From contig JAHRBC010000005.1 in the NCBI GenBank assembly GCA_022702545.1, forward strand, positions 2,170,001-2,234,000: a DNA stretch of 64,000 nucleotides. The letters are read 5' to 3'. The stretch comes from Phycomyces nitens (taxonomy: Eukaryota; Mucoromycota; Mucoromycetes; Mucorales; Phycomycetaceae). This document shows, in pieces, positions 11,006 to 23,236 of the stretch; positions within the stretch are counted from its first letter, which is position 1, and each line of letters begins with the position of its first letter. The translations under genes were made by a program, and so were the position numbers. The notes under the pieces were generated by a model. That model was not told where the DNA came from. It did no database searches and saw only the letters and a program-made list of their open reading frames with translations.

Positions 11006-11333
11006 TGGGTTTACGGTGAGATTGGGATGAGGTTGGGCGAGAAGAAGAGAAGGTTTAATGTTGGGCGATGCGCGGATCTTTGATAAACGCTGCGATATGA
11101 ACTGCTGGTCTACCGAGAGGGAGGAGAGTTATACTCAAAGGTGTTGGAGGATGTTGGGGATAAGGCACGATGTGGGTACTCACAGCAAAGTAATAGAAAA
11201 TAGTAGAGAGTGTAGTTCTCTCAACTATTCAGACAATACGAAATGACCAGAGCGACCCATATCCATTGCAACAAGTATAGACTTGACAGGAAAAGAACAT
11301 CTTTTATTCAAAGTGGTAGACATTTTAATAATA
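11006..11333. other. Promoter side of the uncharacterised gene
   Basis: Mixed-composition DNA upstream of the gene at 8942-11005. A plus-strand 62-codon ORF (11058-11246) has no recognisable features and is not called. A short direct repeat of GTTGGG(C/A)GA motifs flanks the start codon. Confidence 0.4.
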
Positions 11334-11913
11334 GAGAGGTTTGAGGATTTTATCTTCACATTCGCATTACGTGTAACTGTGACGTAGTATTTTTTATTTT
11401 CACTTTGTCTTTATATTCACATTACGTGTAACTGTGACGTAGTATTTCTTATTTTCACTTTATCCTCACATTCGCTCTTTAAAAAAAAGTCTGACAAAGT
11501 ATGATAAACTTCAGGCACATAATACCTTTCTTTCTTCAATTAAAAACACTTTATTCTATTAAAGATGGCTTGTAGTATTTATTTGCAAAGGACTAGGATT
11601 GCTTAAAATAACGTACAAAACGCATTTCATAAATATTTTTGCCTCTTGAACTTGTTGTAAACCCTTTTTTTATCAATTGTATCTGTCAATATTGAATCAC
11701 AAAACTAACTCGGCACGTATTGTGTTCATCTTTTCTGTGATGTTATTGGATACTGAGGTGACACAACAAAGCGAAAATATCAAAGTTATCATCACAAAAT
11801 GTGAATATATACGAGTTATATTTACATTATGGTACGACTCTGGAGACTAAACCTTCAGATATATTGCCTTTTATGGAAAATGTGAAAGTGAATATATCGA
11901 CCCCAAATGTCTC
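11334..11913. mobile_element. Non-autonomous Tc1/mariner-type element (580 bp)
   Basis: Termini are GAGAGGTTTGAGG (11334) and, inverted, GAGACATTTGGGG (11901-11913), each bordered by TA (11332-11333, 11914-11915). From about 11500 to 11913 it aligns, on the opposite strand, with 53690-54090: shared blocks include AATAGAATAAAGTGTTTTT, TTGAAGAAAGAAAGGTA, GACAGATACAATTGATAAA and CATTTTCCATAAAAGGC. Near its left end it carries two tandem copies (about 11352-11460) of a unit of roughly 60 bp containing TACGTGTAACTGTGACGTAG. It has no ORF of its own. Confidence 0.75.
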
Positions 11914-13068
11914 TAATAACTGAGTATTTCTTACTACAAATAGTAATAATCATTTAACAAACGCCAGCCAAAAAGGTGCACTTTCCAATTATTTGAAATC
12001 GCAGTATCCAGCCTCCCATTTGACTTTTATTATTATTTTATTATTTTCATCCGTCCAACTAAGCCAAACTTTTATACATATGTATATATATATATTAAGA
12101 TAAATATTTGCGGAAAATGGGCTTTTGGTTTCAATATCCCCTATTTTGAAACAAAAAATAAAAAACAAACAAAAAACAAACGAAGAAATGAAGCTAGAGC
12201 CATAAAGCAAAAGTATCCTTACCATGCTATTGATCTTTTCTATCATTTACTGCCAACTATTCAGATACATCTTGGTAACGTCTTTATTTTTTATTTTTTT
12301 TGTAAAGCGAATTAAAAGGAGATTTTTGATATTTCCTAAATGGAGACAATTCCGTTTCAAATTGCTAGGTTACTCAAGGCTATTTTTATCATTCTGCTGT
12401 AATACTTTTTTCATTTCTACCCATTTGGCCAACGTATTGACAGCCAAGACAACCATTGGAATGTTTCATATATCAAGGACGCCACATTTTGCATGTTATC
12501 CTCATCATAAAGTCAATTTTATTTAAGATATAACCACAACCAGGTGATTGTGGTCAAGCTAGTTGGACTTGGCTTGGCTTGTTAAACTTTATTTCTTACC
12601 TGTCAATGCTTGGCAGTAAACAATCTAGAGATGACCAGATATACAGAGATTATACAGGCGTCTAGGTACTCTGATACAAATCACAGATTCCAGTATTGTT
12701 TCTGAAATTTGCCACTCTAGTCTACAATTCTTCTTGTTTTTATCAAGGCTCTTCCAACAAAGAGTGTGTCTTGCTATTCTACAAGCCAAGCGTAGTTTAT
12801 CAAGATGATGGATCTTGCCAGAAATGAAGAAGAAAAAACGATTTATGAAAATATTGATTGTATGTATGTGTTTATGGAGGATAAAGAAAAGAGAGGTAGA
12901 TTTTTGCAAGACTAGTATGAGGTTGATAAAGAACAAGGGGAGGAGGAGGGGGGGAGGGAGGAGGGAGCTAGAGGAGTATGTGTTGATATTATTATTGTTA
13001 TTTTTTTGGAAAGTTTTTTTTTTTTTTTCGTCTTTTGCTTTTCGATTCGAGAGGATTTTCAGTGCCAT
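11914..13068. other. Intergenic region
   Basis: No supported gene. Small ORFs at 12224-12526 (plus) and 12625-13068 (minus) are Phe/Ile- or homopolymer-driven and lack motifs. A purine-rich GGAGGAGG tract lies at 12930-12975 and an A/T homopolymer tract at 13000-13030, just past the bZIP stop codon. Confidence 0.5.
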
Positions 13069-13767
13069 TTATTCTTCTTGTTGGGAAATTTCTAGTTCCG
13101 CACAGCTTGACTTGAGCTCCTTCATCCGTGCCCTTCTGAGGTCCTTTTCTGGTACACCAAAGGGGGGCTCTGATTTTAATGCCTGCTGGGCAGCGGCCAT
13201 CACTGCTGCTGTGAGTGCGCTGGTGGATGGCAAATGAGCCATGCCAAGTTTTGCATTTAGTTCCTCAACCTCCTTCATCAATCGATAGCCTTCGTTTGTG
13301 TGAAGAGATCCAAGTGTCAATTTTGCATGGATCTCTGCAACCTGTTTGTGTAGTCTCACATTCTCTTCTTCAAGCCGCCGAATCTTATCCTCCATTTCCT
13401 GTATGTATTGTTTCTTTTTCTTCCTACACTCTTTGGCTGCCACTCGATTACGTAAAAGTCGTCTTTGTCGTCTCTCATCGTTACTCATGCTTCGTATGTT
13501 GCCTCGTTTGGGATCTTCATCGTCAGAGGCTGTGTCATCCATAGTAGTAGGAGTAATGTGTGTGATGGGAGTGGGACCTGGCAGAGCAGTGATGATGAGA
13601 CCAGCATGCAACTGTTGAAGCAGACTAGACGCTAGTCCTGACACTGTCATTGGAGACACCATGGCCTGTGCTAGTGATGAGGCTGTCAGATTGGCCAGGT
13701 CTTGTCGAGTGGCCTGTGCATATGTTTGCAATAGCTGCTGGTGCTGTTCTTCTTCAGTAAGTCCCAT
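13069..13767 (-). CDS. bZIP transcription factor, CREB/ATF-like
   Basis: A single-exon frame of 232 aa from the ATG at 13767. The basic region RLLRNRVAAKECRKKKKQYI has the N-x7-R signature (NRVAAKECR) of CREB/ATF proteins, followed by a leucine zipper (MEDKIRRLEEENVRLHKQVAEI). Upstream is a Gln-rich N-terminus, then a Pro/Thr segment and an acidic SDDEDPKR patch before the DNA-binding domain. The C-terminal Ala/Leu-rich helix is unassigned. An alternative 5' end starts at an upstream ATG (MTADCDS, near 13823) and splices a 52-nt intron into the glutamine stretch. By family it binds CRE-type TGACGTCA sites. The PKA regulatory subunit at 39.8-41.0 kb suggests a cAMP route, but no direct link is shown. 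Confidence 0.88.
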   Translation of the reverse strand: MGLTEEEQHQQLLQTYAQATRQDLANLTASSLAQAMVSPMTVSGLASSLLQQLHAGLIITALPGPTPITHITPTTMDDTASDDEDPKRGNIRSMSNDERRQRRLLRNRVAAKECRKKKKQYIQEMEDKIRRLEEENVRLHKQVAEIHAKLTLGSLHTNEGYRLMKEVEELNAKLGMAHLPSTSALTAAVMAAAQQALKSEPPFGVPEKDLRRARMKELKSSCAELEISQQEE

Positions 13768-14386
13768 TGGGGTATTTGGTTCAAAGGAAGAAAGGAAACG
13801 TACTGTCACAATCAGCCGTCATGTGACTCTCTTTCAAGCACAGAGACGCGTTTGTCCCCCCCTTTTTTTTAGTGTTTTCTATTGGGTGTGACAATATATA
13901 TATGTATATGTATTTACATTTACAGTGTGAGAATAAACGGTTTTGAAAACGCCAGTTGATTAATCTAATCATTGACGTTGATTGATCCAAATATTAGTTC
14001 CTAGAGAGGTGTAGTCAAGTAGGGTTAAGGTGGAATCTTGCTCGGGATCCACAGAATTGAATTATTATTATTATTATTTAGATTCACATTAATAAAGTAT
14101 AATGGAGATTAATGTAGATTGTGACATGACTAGGCTTATGTAGAGAAACACAGAGACCCTTTCAAGCGTATATTCTATACTAGACTCTGCTCAGGATTAC
14201 ATTTTGCAAATGGGCTCACAAAATAACTGTCAAGAGCAACCATTGTCTTTTACTCGCTTTTCTTGAGGAAACGATCAATTGAAAAATGAATATAGAAAAC
14301 AATAGCCATGTTGTAAAAGTCTTTCTTTTTGACCATGTTAAACTTATGCTGGAATAGAGTTGGACAATCTTGGTCTTGTAAAGAAT

Positions 14387-14388
<2 letters not shown>

Positions 14389-14421
<33 letters not shown>

Positions 14422-14432
14422 GGGGGGGGGGG
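14389..14432. repeat. T32-G12 homopolymer junction
   Basis: An uninterrupted run of about 32 T passes straight into 12 G. No adjacent coding sequence is evident. Exact lengths may be affected by sequencing error. Confidence 0.85.
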
Positions 14433-16625
14433 AGGACACCATTGAAAGAATCAAGTACACAAGATGGTCTAATGAGAACAACGGCCTTATTTGCTGAAAG
14501 AAAGAAAAAAGCATGGATTTATACCTTTGGCAAGATATACTTTATATTTGCCCATGAGCCTGTCTGTCCATGGCATAACATGGACCATATATAAATATAA
14601 ATATATAAAAAGAATAATCCCTTTTAAAAAAAAGAGCATGTAAACCATTGTTGTCCGAATAGTATGAAATTTTGCAAACCGAATCATACCAAACGTCCAG
14701 TATTCGAAATTAAGAATATCTCGCGTCTTTTCTCTTCAAGATTCATTAGAACAAGTTATGTGTGAGTAGGTCTGCTAAGCCACTGCTTGGAGTTTTAAAG
14801 GCAGGACTCTGAAAGTATATTCATCACTAGACAATCATTGTTCATACACTATTAAAAACAGAAGATTCTTCCCCCTGGAATCCTATTCAAAGAATCAAGC
14901 ACTCATTTTATTGAATTCCCAAAAAAAAACTAAATTTCGTGTTTTTATTCATATTAATACAATTCCTATTAGATATTGGCATTTCGTGGTTAATACATGT
15001 AGAGGTTAGCGAATTATGTAGATATAAAGCCAGTTTTGGAATCCAAAAATCCATTTGGAAAATATCAGTGGCGAGTATTGTTATCCAAACAGCATGTCTT
15101 GTGGCTATAGATGGCCCTACAAATGCCAATGTGTTTTCAACACGAGACCTTGAAGATTGAATAAATGGTCGACCAAAGGCCAGATATCTTGGGTTTCGAT
15201 TGCTCTATTGTGCTCTTGCTGTTTAGTAAGCAATGTAGCTGTCAATTGACATGTACTCGTGTCCAGGCGATAAACTCGAGTCTATACTTTGGCTCAATCA
15301 CAACAGGATTTAATACGGACAATATTTCCAATCACAAAGAACACTACAATTAATGATTTTGGTCAATAAATGGTTCTGGTCTTGCACATTCTTGTTCACG
15401 TAGATTAGACTTTAGGAACCCTGCCACTACTCGTATCGAGATGCGGTGCTAATTGTAATTATCCTTGGATACAGCAAACACATAAAAGTGTAATATATCC
15501 ATAGCATATAAAACTAGTCCAGGGGAAAGATTTATTTATTTATACCAAGGATATTTTTTTTCATAAAATAGATATTTAATAGAACGGCCACTATATTATC
15601 CAATGATATAGTTTGGTTTCTTTATCCTGGTTTAGTGTTAATAATCATAAATCTGAATATGTACTTTTTGATATTAAAACATTTATTGAAAAAAAAATGT
15701 ATTGGCGGATTATTAATCAAGTTGATACAATAGACTCTTATATCACTAAGAAAAATAATAATCCCAAAGGTCTGAATACTGCTCGCATAAATGTTTTTTT
15801 TTGTTTTATTTTAGAATGGTCAGTATTTGACAGTAGATGGATCAGAAATAACATTCTTTCAAGAATTTAACTATAACAAGCAGTAGTTCTTGAGAGCAAT
15901 CAGCCGGCTTATTAAATAATTTAACAATCGGTCAATGTTTTCTATGGATTGGAGATTACCAAGCAATATTTCCTGGTAATTAATCTCAATGTCCTTCTAT
16001 TTTTTTTTCATTACTAGGATTCCAAAGAGTTGAATGATATGTGTACCAGCTACAAGATAACATTATTGTTTTCTTTCTTTATAAGATGATCAGCAATGCA
16101 GATAGCCTAATAATCTATTAAAATAGCATGGAAAGTTGCGCCTTGTTCCAAACACCAAAACCATATAGAAATCATTATAGGCATATATTTAAACAAGCTG
16201 AAGAAACTAGAGTGCCGATTTCTGTTGCTTGTGATTTGGAATTGGATATATGTGTGTGTGTGTGTTTATTGCTTTCTAATTATTCCAAGTTTCTTAAATC
16301 TTGTACTTTATCACAGATACTAAAGAGCTGCTTGATATGTGATGAGAATGCTAATTTTATATTTATAAACATATATATGCCCAACTGTACTCAAAATAGC
16401 CTTTCTCTCTCTTTTTAAATGCCAACTTCTTGAGCTTGGAAGCATTTATAATGAGTAATATTCTATTTGGGAACCAATTGACAGACACAAATAAACAGCT
16501 AGATCAATGGCAAAATAGAAATAAATAAAGGGGGTTCATTTTATATGAGCCATTCTTTGGTGCCCTGTCTTTTTTTTTTTCACGCCTTGTAAACTTTCTT
16601 GTATTTTTTTCCCCCTTTTTTTCGA

Positions 16626-16634
16626 TATATAAAA
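16626..16634 (+). promoter_or_regulatory. TATA box of membrane-protein gene
   Basis: TATATAAAA lies 86 bp before the ATG at 16712, followed by a pyrimidine/A-rich leader. Spacing suits a TATA-driven transcript. Confidence 0.6.
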
Positions 16635-16711
16635 GCCATTTTATTTCTTAAAGAATAAAAAAAATCTCCCTTTATTTTGTCTATTTATCAAACATCTTTC
16701 TGGATCCTGGC

Positions 16712-17440
16712 ATGGACAGCTACATTGATCGAGTAAAGAGCCGTATCATCACCAATTCTGGAGCTCCTCCTTTTGTACTTGCCAATGATTACCCAAACAC
16801 CTACAGACCATCTTCTTCATTCTCCGCATCTTCTGTTCGAACCCAATCTTCCTCGGTGTCCTTTAGACCATCCTACACCTCTACACCTAGGCCACCACCC
16901 GGATTTGTGCCTGGCTACAATCGCCCGCCCTCAATATTACACCAGCACAAACCGCCCACACATCTATTGGGCCCAATTCTGGGGGCATTTGCAGGTCTCA
17001 TAGTCCTGGCCGGATTTGTGTTGTGTTTGGTACGACGAAGACGTCCTTTCTCAAGGACGCAAAAAGTGTTGCACACCTTTCAGGAGACCAACGAGAGCAA
17101 AACACGGCAGGGTTGGGGGACGACAATGACCCACAGTTGGTCAACACTCGGATCTTCAAGCAGTGCCTTCTCTGCATGTCCTCCACCCCCTGTCTACACA
17201 CCCAAGGACACCCGACGATTAACTGCAGACACACTCGTGGATCTGCCTCCCTTTCGACACAACTCGCTGTCTTCAAAAAACCAATACACACCCCAGTTAG
17301 CCTTTAGCCCCAGTGCGATGGGAGATCGGTTCAGTAGCGAATCGCTCCTTCACGTAGCTCCAGCATGGTCTTCTTTTATGATATCTGCCCGCTCCACTGA
17401 ACATCCTGTCAACCACCCCAACCAAACATTCCAAAGATGA
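16712..17440 (+). CDS. Single-pass membrane protein, Ser/Pro-rich, unknown function
   Basis: Single exon, 242 aa. Residues 30-83 are Ser/Pro/Thr-rich, resembling an extracellular O-mannosylated stalk, followed by one strong transmembrane helix (about 84-107, rich in Gly, Leu, Ile and Val). An RRRR stop-transfer cluster follows, giving N-out/C-in topology. The cytosolic tail (about 108-242) contains PPPPVYTP and several SxxS motifs. There is no N-terminal signal peptide; the TM helix itself would act as signal-anchor. The architecture resembles fungal wall-stress or mucin-like sensors, but no WSC or cysteine domain is present, so the function is unknown. Confidence 0.72.
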   Translation: MDSYIDRVKSRIITNSGAPPFVLANDYPNTYRPSSSFSASSVRTQSSSVSFRPSYTSTPRPPPGFVPGYNRPPSILHQHKPPTHLLGPILGAFAGLIVLAGFVLCLVRRRRPFSRTQKVLHTFQETNESKTRQGWGTTMTHSWSTLGSSSSAFSACPPPPVYTPKDTRRLTADTLVDLPPFRHNSLSSKNQYTPQLAFSPSAMGDRFSSESLLHVAPAWSSFMISARSTEHPVNHPNQTFQR

Positions 17441-17719
17441 AAGTGTCCTGCCAGACACTCCTTCTCCTGTCTCCCTCAATACCCCTCCAGCATTCTCTCT
17501 CTCTCTATTTTAAATATATCTCTTTCTTTAGTGATTTGTGCTTTACACACACATACATACATATATATTATATATATTTATATATAAGCCCACTACTATA
17601 TCTCCCACTCACTTTTTTTTTGTATTTTTTGCTGTTGTTGGTAACGCATGTTGCATTACAAGTATTATAAATGTTTCTCAATCAAGAAGAATATATGATA
17701 AAGAGATGGCTGTATAGTA

Positions 17720-18763
17720 TTAAATTTCTTTTGGATACAGTGGTAGAGAACGACGATCGAGCTTCTGATAATAAAGTCTGCGAATCTGCCCAGCCGCATT
17801 CTTAAAGTCCTCGGCTTGAGTATCAAAAAGAAGCCACCATTCACTGCCAGGAGACACGGGTAGTTTAACCTGTTGATCTCTGCATGCCAGCCAGATAGCC
17901 GCACAGGCAATTGTGGATGGTGGATGGGTTACATAGATGTTTGTTCGTAACCTATCTTATCTTGTTAATGCCACACACAAAAGGTCCATTTTAATCAAAT
18001 CCATGTTTGTTTGCCTTACCCATCATTAAGATAATTCCATGCTCTGCCGGGCACTGTGGGATGCTCTTCCAGACTGAGGATTCGTAGGTAGTTGATCATT
18101 AAACCATAGGGCAACTCAACATGGACATTGAATCCAAGCCGCTTCAATATTTGCATTTCTGCAGTGATCATCAAGTTCTTCATGTCGTAGGCTTTCTCTC
18201 AGCATATAGCATGTGAGTGTTGCGTTCTCATAGTCATTTATGCATTATATTAACCATGGGCCTTGATCAAGCGATCGATTACCTGTGAAAATGAATCCAA
18301 CGGAGGAAAGGTCGACTGGCCTCGCGCTCGTCTAATGAGATAGTCGTATACCGTAACAAGATGGGTGAGCCTGACCGCATTCTCTTCGACTTTTGCGGCC
18401 AAGAACAGCGCACCCATGCCTATTTCCTATAGTTATGTATCAGTCTGTAGATTCTTTACGGTATTATACACGTACCACAATACCATGATGCTTCATGCTA
18501 GCCATATAGAAAAAGCGCTGGAAAAGCACTTGAGCTGTTGCCATTGCTACCTGTGGTCTGATTGCAATATGAATAAGTATTTGAATCCGATTAAAAGATC
18601 TCTTGACTTGCAGTTTGAGAAGAATACCGGCACTCTGGATCAGCTCACCACCTAGATTCCGAAGGTCATCTTCGAGATCAGACGGAATACCATCTCTATT
18701 AGAAGGAGTCCTGCTGAGTTGCTCTAAAGATGCAAGTGGATTTTGTAGTGAGATGCGTGACAT
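17720..18763 (-). CDS. Cyclin L-type cyclin
   Basis: Complement(join(17720..17951,18020..18197,18255..18426,18476..18550,18608..18763)), 813 nt, 270 aa. The N-terminus (RTPSNRDGIPSDLEDDLRNLGGELIQSAGILLKL) and the next exon (VAMATAQVLFQRFFY) match the first cyclin box of L-type cyclins, followed by EIGMGALFLAAKVEE. The second cyclin fold contains AEMQILKRLGFNVHVELPY and STIACAAIWLACRD. L-type cyclins pair with CDK11-like kinases and act in transcription and pre-mRNA splicing. The C-terminal RS domain of animal cyclin L is absent: the protein stops soon after the second fold, as in several fungal members. The intron after exon 3 uses a weak gttaat donor. The start at 18763 follows a CA-repeat leader. 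Confidence 0.9.
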
Positions 18764-19689
18764 TCTGGAGTTGATTCCTCGTTCCAAACTTGGAGTTAAA
18801 GATGGAGAATGGAAACTGCTGGCTTGGACTCTTTGACAGTCACAGGCGTAGCTGCAGCTTAAATTTAGGGTGCAAAATGGCCACACACACACACACACAC
18901 ATTTTGTCTTGAACTTTGGCAGTCTCCTAGAGTATTTACTTGTTTTCCTTGCTCAAAATGAAATACAAGTGAATTTGAGGGTCTGCATATATTAATTAGA
19001 CATTTGTATGCATCCTGATCCTCTTGACATACAAATTCAAATATATATAAACTAGTGTGATATAAAAGTTAATATAGGGCAATAAATCCATTTAGAGGAT
19101 ATTGGTTGGGTATTATACGACTAGTCATTAAACACAATCAAGGTATTGACTGTATTGCGGGCAAGGATAATAAAGGGGAAGAAGGACGTGTCCAGACCAG
19201 GTTTTCTTTTTCATTTTTGCAAGTTGCAGGTATAAAAGGTTCATCATATTACCCTAATTACTCCCTTTAATTAAAAAAAATAAAAGTTTTTTTTTAACGC
19301 GACTCTACCTTTACATCAAAGTATCCGGATCATTGTGTGTGTGTGTGTTTTTTTTTAGCCTTTTTATCCAGCAGAGCTAAAAGATGGGTGCAGAAAGTAG
19401 CTAGGTGGGGGGTGGCATTGAAACAATCCCAAGTAATAATAACAATAACAATAATAATCTTCTTTTCTCGAGATTGTGATTGAATTCCAAATATCACCAA
19501 AGCTTTCAAGAAACTAGCCTCTGACAGATATTGAAATACCTATGGAAAGTTCTTGAACACTTTTTTGATTTCATGAAGAACTAAAGCTGGAAAACCAGGG
19601 TATTTGCCCTTTGGCAGACATTTGTATTTTTGTGGATATGTATGTAAAGATGCTTGTCCAAAGAAGTTCCATTTATCTCTTTCAACTTC

Positions 19690-19720
<31 letters not shown>

Positions 19721-21280
19721 ATCTGGTTTAAAAGTATTCAAAGGTACATTTGTAAATGATACCATTTGCCAACCTGAGTACATTGCTGGTGAATACTTGA
19801 AAGATACTCATTTACATAGACCCAAGATTCTGTTGGTTTGACCCACCATATTGTATCTGTTTGTAAATAATAATAGTAATAATAATAATAATATAGACAA
19901 TCGATAATATTTACATGTACTTTAACCAGAAATGGGTCGATGCCATTTTTTTTAACAACTTTCAAAGATGTTATCAACAAGCTCTAAATATTTGGCTCAT
20001 CTCTACAATACATGTATAAACAAAAATAGCCGCCTTTTATGATCACATACAAACACACTTTCTGCGTTTTAGAGAGTCTGGGCTTGGCTTTGTAGAAACA
20101 GACATTTATCAACAATCTTTCTCATATGAGAAAGCCCTAATCTCCCAGCTTATCTATACACATCAGATTACCCCGAGATCTGTCTGCAGGCTTATTTTTC
20201 CAGTAATATGAACCAGGAAATTGTTCCTGAATGTTGGCTATTGGAGTATTGTGGCTCTCATTGACAAGGTCTCCCTCTTTCTTTCTTTCTTTTTTCAACC
20301 CTTTAAATCTTCAGGAACTAGTAAACTTGAGAAATGAAAAACCAACAAAAAGCATAACTGGATCTGATATGATGTTTCCTAGCAACAATTTGGCTTTTTT
20401 CTTTCTGGGTAGCCTATTTCTATTTTTAGACACGCGACTATTATCTTTTGAATCATCGACATTGAGTCTGATTGGCCGAGACATTTACATTTTGAAAATT
20501 TTGTAGAATAAAATAAATAAGTAGAGCACATGTGCTGCAACATGGTTACAATCAAGGCTTGTGATTTGATATATTATAATTTGTTTTTAAACAGAAAAAA
20601 TCACGTCCGTTTCTTTATTGATTTGAGCAAGGTTTCCGTGGAAACCATATGCACTATCTAGAGCAAATTACGGTCTGCCGGTTAAATTCCCTTTTGATTC
20701 CAGTGCGAGCCGATGAATAGTGCCTGTCGATTGGTTTCAATCGCCATCTTATTCATTTGTGAAGCAAAAAAGTCGATTGATTTCCTGTCCCACTAATGAT
20801 TTGGTGGTTTTTATCGAATGGTACAAAGGAAATAGGCACAAAGCTGGGCTGACTTGTCAATTCACCCCGGATCACCAACATATAAGGTTATGACGCCAGG
20901 TATTTCGGATACGAAACTTGCTTGTAAATCAAGCAGCGCAGACGGAATACAGCCCGGACACTCCGCATCGTATAATCTATACATCTTTTTACCGTTCCAA
21001 TTGAGTAAATTACAGCCAATATTTCCCTATAAACATTGGAATAAGCCTGGGAAGAGGCTTCTTGAGAATATTCATATTGTGTACCATCGATTGCCAAGGT
21101 TCACATCAGTTTAAAGTGGCGTGAGCGTCGCTTTGGTTCTAGCGGAATTCAATGGGCCCATTGATTTACAGTCCCGCCTGATGAAAACATCCTTTGTTAA
21201 AAAAAGTGGCATGTTTCTTAAACTCGATATATAGGCTAGCTGAGCTTATCCAGTCCCTTGATCGAAACATTTACATAAAT
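18764..21280. other. Intergenic region with microsatellites
   Basis: Divergent promoter space between cyclin L (minus) and SREBP (plus). It contains (CA)n at 18882-18901, (GT)n at 19335-19348, a roughly 29-bp (TA)n tract at 19693-19721, and ATT repeats near 19870-19895. No supported gene; the small ORFs are AT-driven. Confidence 0.5.
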
Positions 21281-23236
21281 ATGCTGCAAGAAACCAACGA
21301 TCTTGACTTTGACACATATATTGATACAATGCAGCGTCCAACATCTCATAACCAACAGCAGCAACAGCAACAGCAGCCTCGCCCACAACCCATGGCCCAA
21401 CCCCAACACAACTCCTTTGGCGCAACCTCACTTGGTCTCAGAATGAACCAAGATATTGCCCGGCCCACTCTCGGATACCCTCAAGAAAACGTCCCTGAAT
21501 ACATTCTCTCGACCGGTAATGAATACGAAGTCTATGCCTGGCTCTTCAAGAACCACGAAGCCAATCGCCAGCAACTAGCCCATTCGCCCCCTCAACCAGA
21601 GGCTGTAATCTCCTCTGGTCTCAGTTCACCCCTATCCTCACCCTCCTCTCCACATTTTCCCTCCATAACCATCCCAGTCTCCCATTCACGGATGCCTTCC
21701 GACCAAAAGTCTGCCTTTGCCTCCATCATGGCACAGAATATGAACCAAGACAAACGAACAGAACAGAGCTATTCTACTCTGTCTCATAGTATTACTTCGC
21801 AACAAACTTCGTATGGACCCCAGTCCGCCACAGAAGTTGGAGCGTCCGTATCTCCCATCCCAGACTATCCCTACGCCGACGAGCGCCCGCTTATTTCAGC
21901 ATTTGCTGCCATAGATCAATGGAGCCAAAACGCTTGTGCTGAATCAGGTAAAAATACATCTACCTCTCCTAGTTCACCTCCCTTTCAAGCAGTATAAATG
22001 AATGAATATATATATTTACGTTTGGCATATTATAGATTCTCATGACGAACATGACCACTGGAGCCCTACCAGAACACCACCCCATCACTCTCCCACCCTT
22101 CCCTCCCTGGCATCCTTCCATCGTGATTTCAATGGTGTCGAACCCGAACAAAAGCTCAAAAAAGTCGCCCACAATGCTATTGAACGCAGATATCGAAACA
22201 ATATAAACGATCGTATTCAGGATCTCAAGAATGTCGTCCCTGCTCTTTACAAGGCACATATCCGCGAACCAGGACCAGGCAAGCGTAGCGATGACGAAGA
22301 CATGGATGACGAAGAAGGCACAGGCGAAATTATTGACGGTGTCGAGGTTGCCCACAAGCTCAACAAAGCAACCATTCTCCATAAAGCCACCGAGTACATC
22401 TCATTCCTTAAACACAGCAACGACACCATTGACCAAGAGAACCTTATTCTCCAACAACTTTTATTACAACTTCCTGGTGGAAACACTGTCCTCAATAGAT
22501 TCCAGACCCAGAAACAAAAATGCAAACAGACCAAAGAAGAACGCCTCATGCGTGAACGGAAAGATGCTCAAGAGCGAGAACGTGCCGAGAGACAGCAAAA
22601 ACTTAAAGAACGTGCCGCTCAACGTGCTGCTGTTGCAGAATTGATCCCCAAGAAGGAACGAAAGCCATACCGTCGTCAGATCAAGCGACAGAGACAGCAA
22701 TCTGATGCAGAATACACCCAAGAAAACGGCAACAACAACAATAACAACAATAATAATGGAATGGGCCAGCCAGAAAATAGAGTATTCATGGCCATGTTTG
22801 TCTGCCTTGCATTCTTTGCTGCATCTCCTACAAAAGCATCTTCTACTTTTACGTCTCCTCGCCATCGTGACAACTACCCACGCTCCCAGACATTCTCGGC
22901 TTATTATGGTCAGGCTACCTCTATCCCTCAAATTAACTTAATTGCCTCTCCCGGTGTCGACCTGTGGTATGTATACATATTTATATATCCTTGTTTTTTT
23001 GAAAAAACACCAGCTCACCTTTATTACTTAATAGGTCCACCATTCGTATTTCTTTATTTTGTATCCTAGTCGCTTATTACATTGTATTCCCATTGCTTGG
23101 GCGTCTTTTCCGTATCAGACGCGTAAACCATCGTCAGAGACGCCTGGCCCGCGCAAAAGCCAACAAGTCCAAAGCAAGTAAATCTGAAGACCCAAAAACA
23201 GTTGGTTACCAGCCTTTGAAGTGGCTCCAGTCATAA
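21281..23236 (+). CDS. SRE1: SREBP-type bHLH-zipper transcription factor, membrane-anchored
   Basis: Join(21281..21947,22036..22966,23035..23236), 1,800 nt, 599 aa. A Gln/Ser/Pro-rich activation region (1-260) precedes a bHLH beginning KVAHNAIERRYRNNINDRI. This carries the tyrosine (RRYR) that defines SREBPs and lets them bind sterol response elements as well as E-boxes. The loop is long and acidic, and helix 2 is KATILHKATEYISFL. A basic Lys/Arg/Gln stretch and an Asn9 run follow. Two hydrophobic segments (about 470-485 and 534-556, the latter FCILVAYYIVFPLLG) fit a hairpin in the ER membrane. Only about 45 residues follow the second one, so the long SCAP-binding regulatory domain is missing. 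The upstream in-frame ATG (21194) is less likely. Site-2 protease lies at 42.7-44.9 kb. Confidence 0.92.

Larger units (their letters stand above)
13768..16711. other. Long AT-rich intergenic region
   Basis: No supported gene in about 2.9 kb. It holds an (ATT)n tract (14060-14080), the T32/G12 homopolymer block (14389-14432), and scattered short ORFs without recognisable domains (for example 14939-15160, 15613-15870, 16128-16418). The last 100 bases form the promoter of the membrane-protein gene. Confidence 0.5.

Noticed and set aside
12224..12526. 100-aa plus-strand ORF
   Set aside because: Phe/Ile-rich composition from T-rich DNA, with no motif or promoter.
14908..15353. Opposed small ORFs in the 13.8-16.7 kb spacer
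   Set aside because: Overlapping in antisense, short, with no recognisable domain or splice-supported extension.
17023..17307. Alternative frame over the membrane-protein gene
   Set aside because: Cys/His-containing frame without start context; the main frame carries the TM helix and continuous composition.
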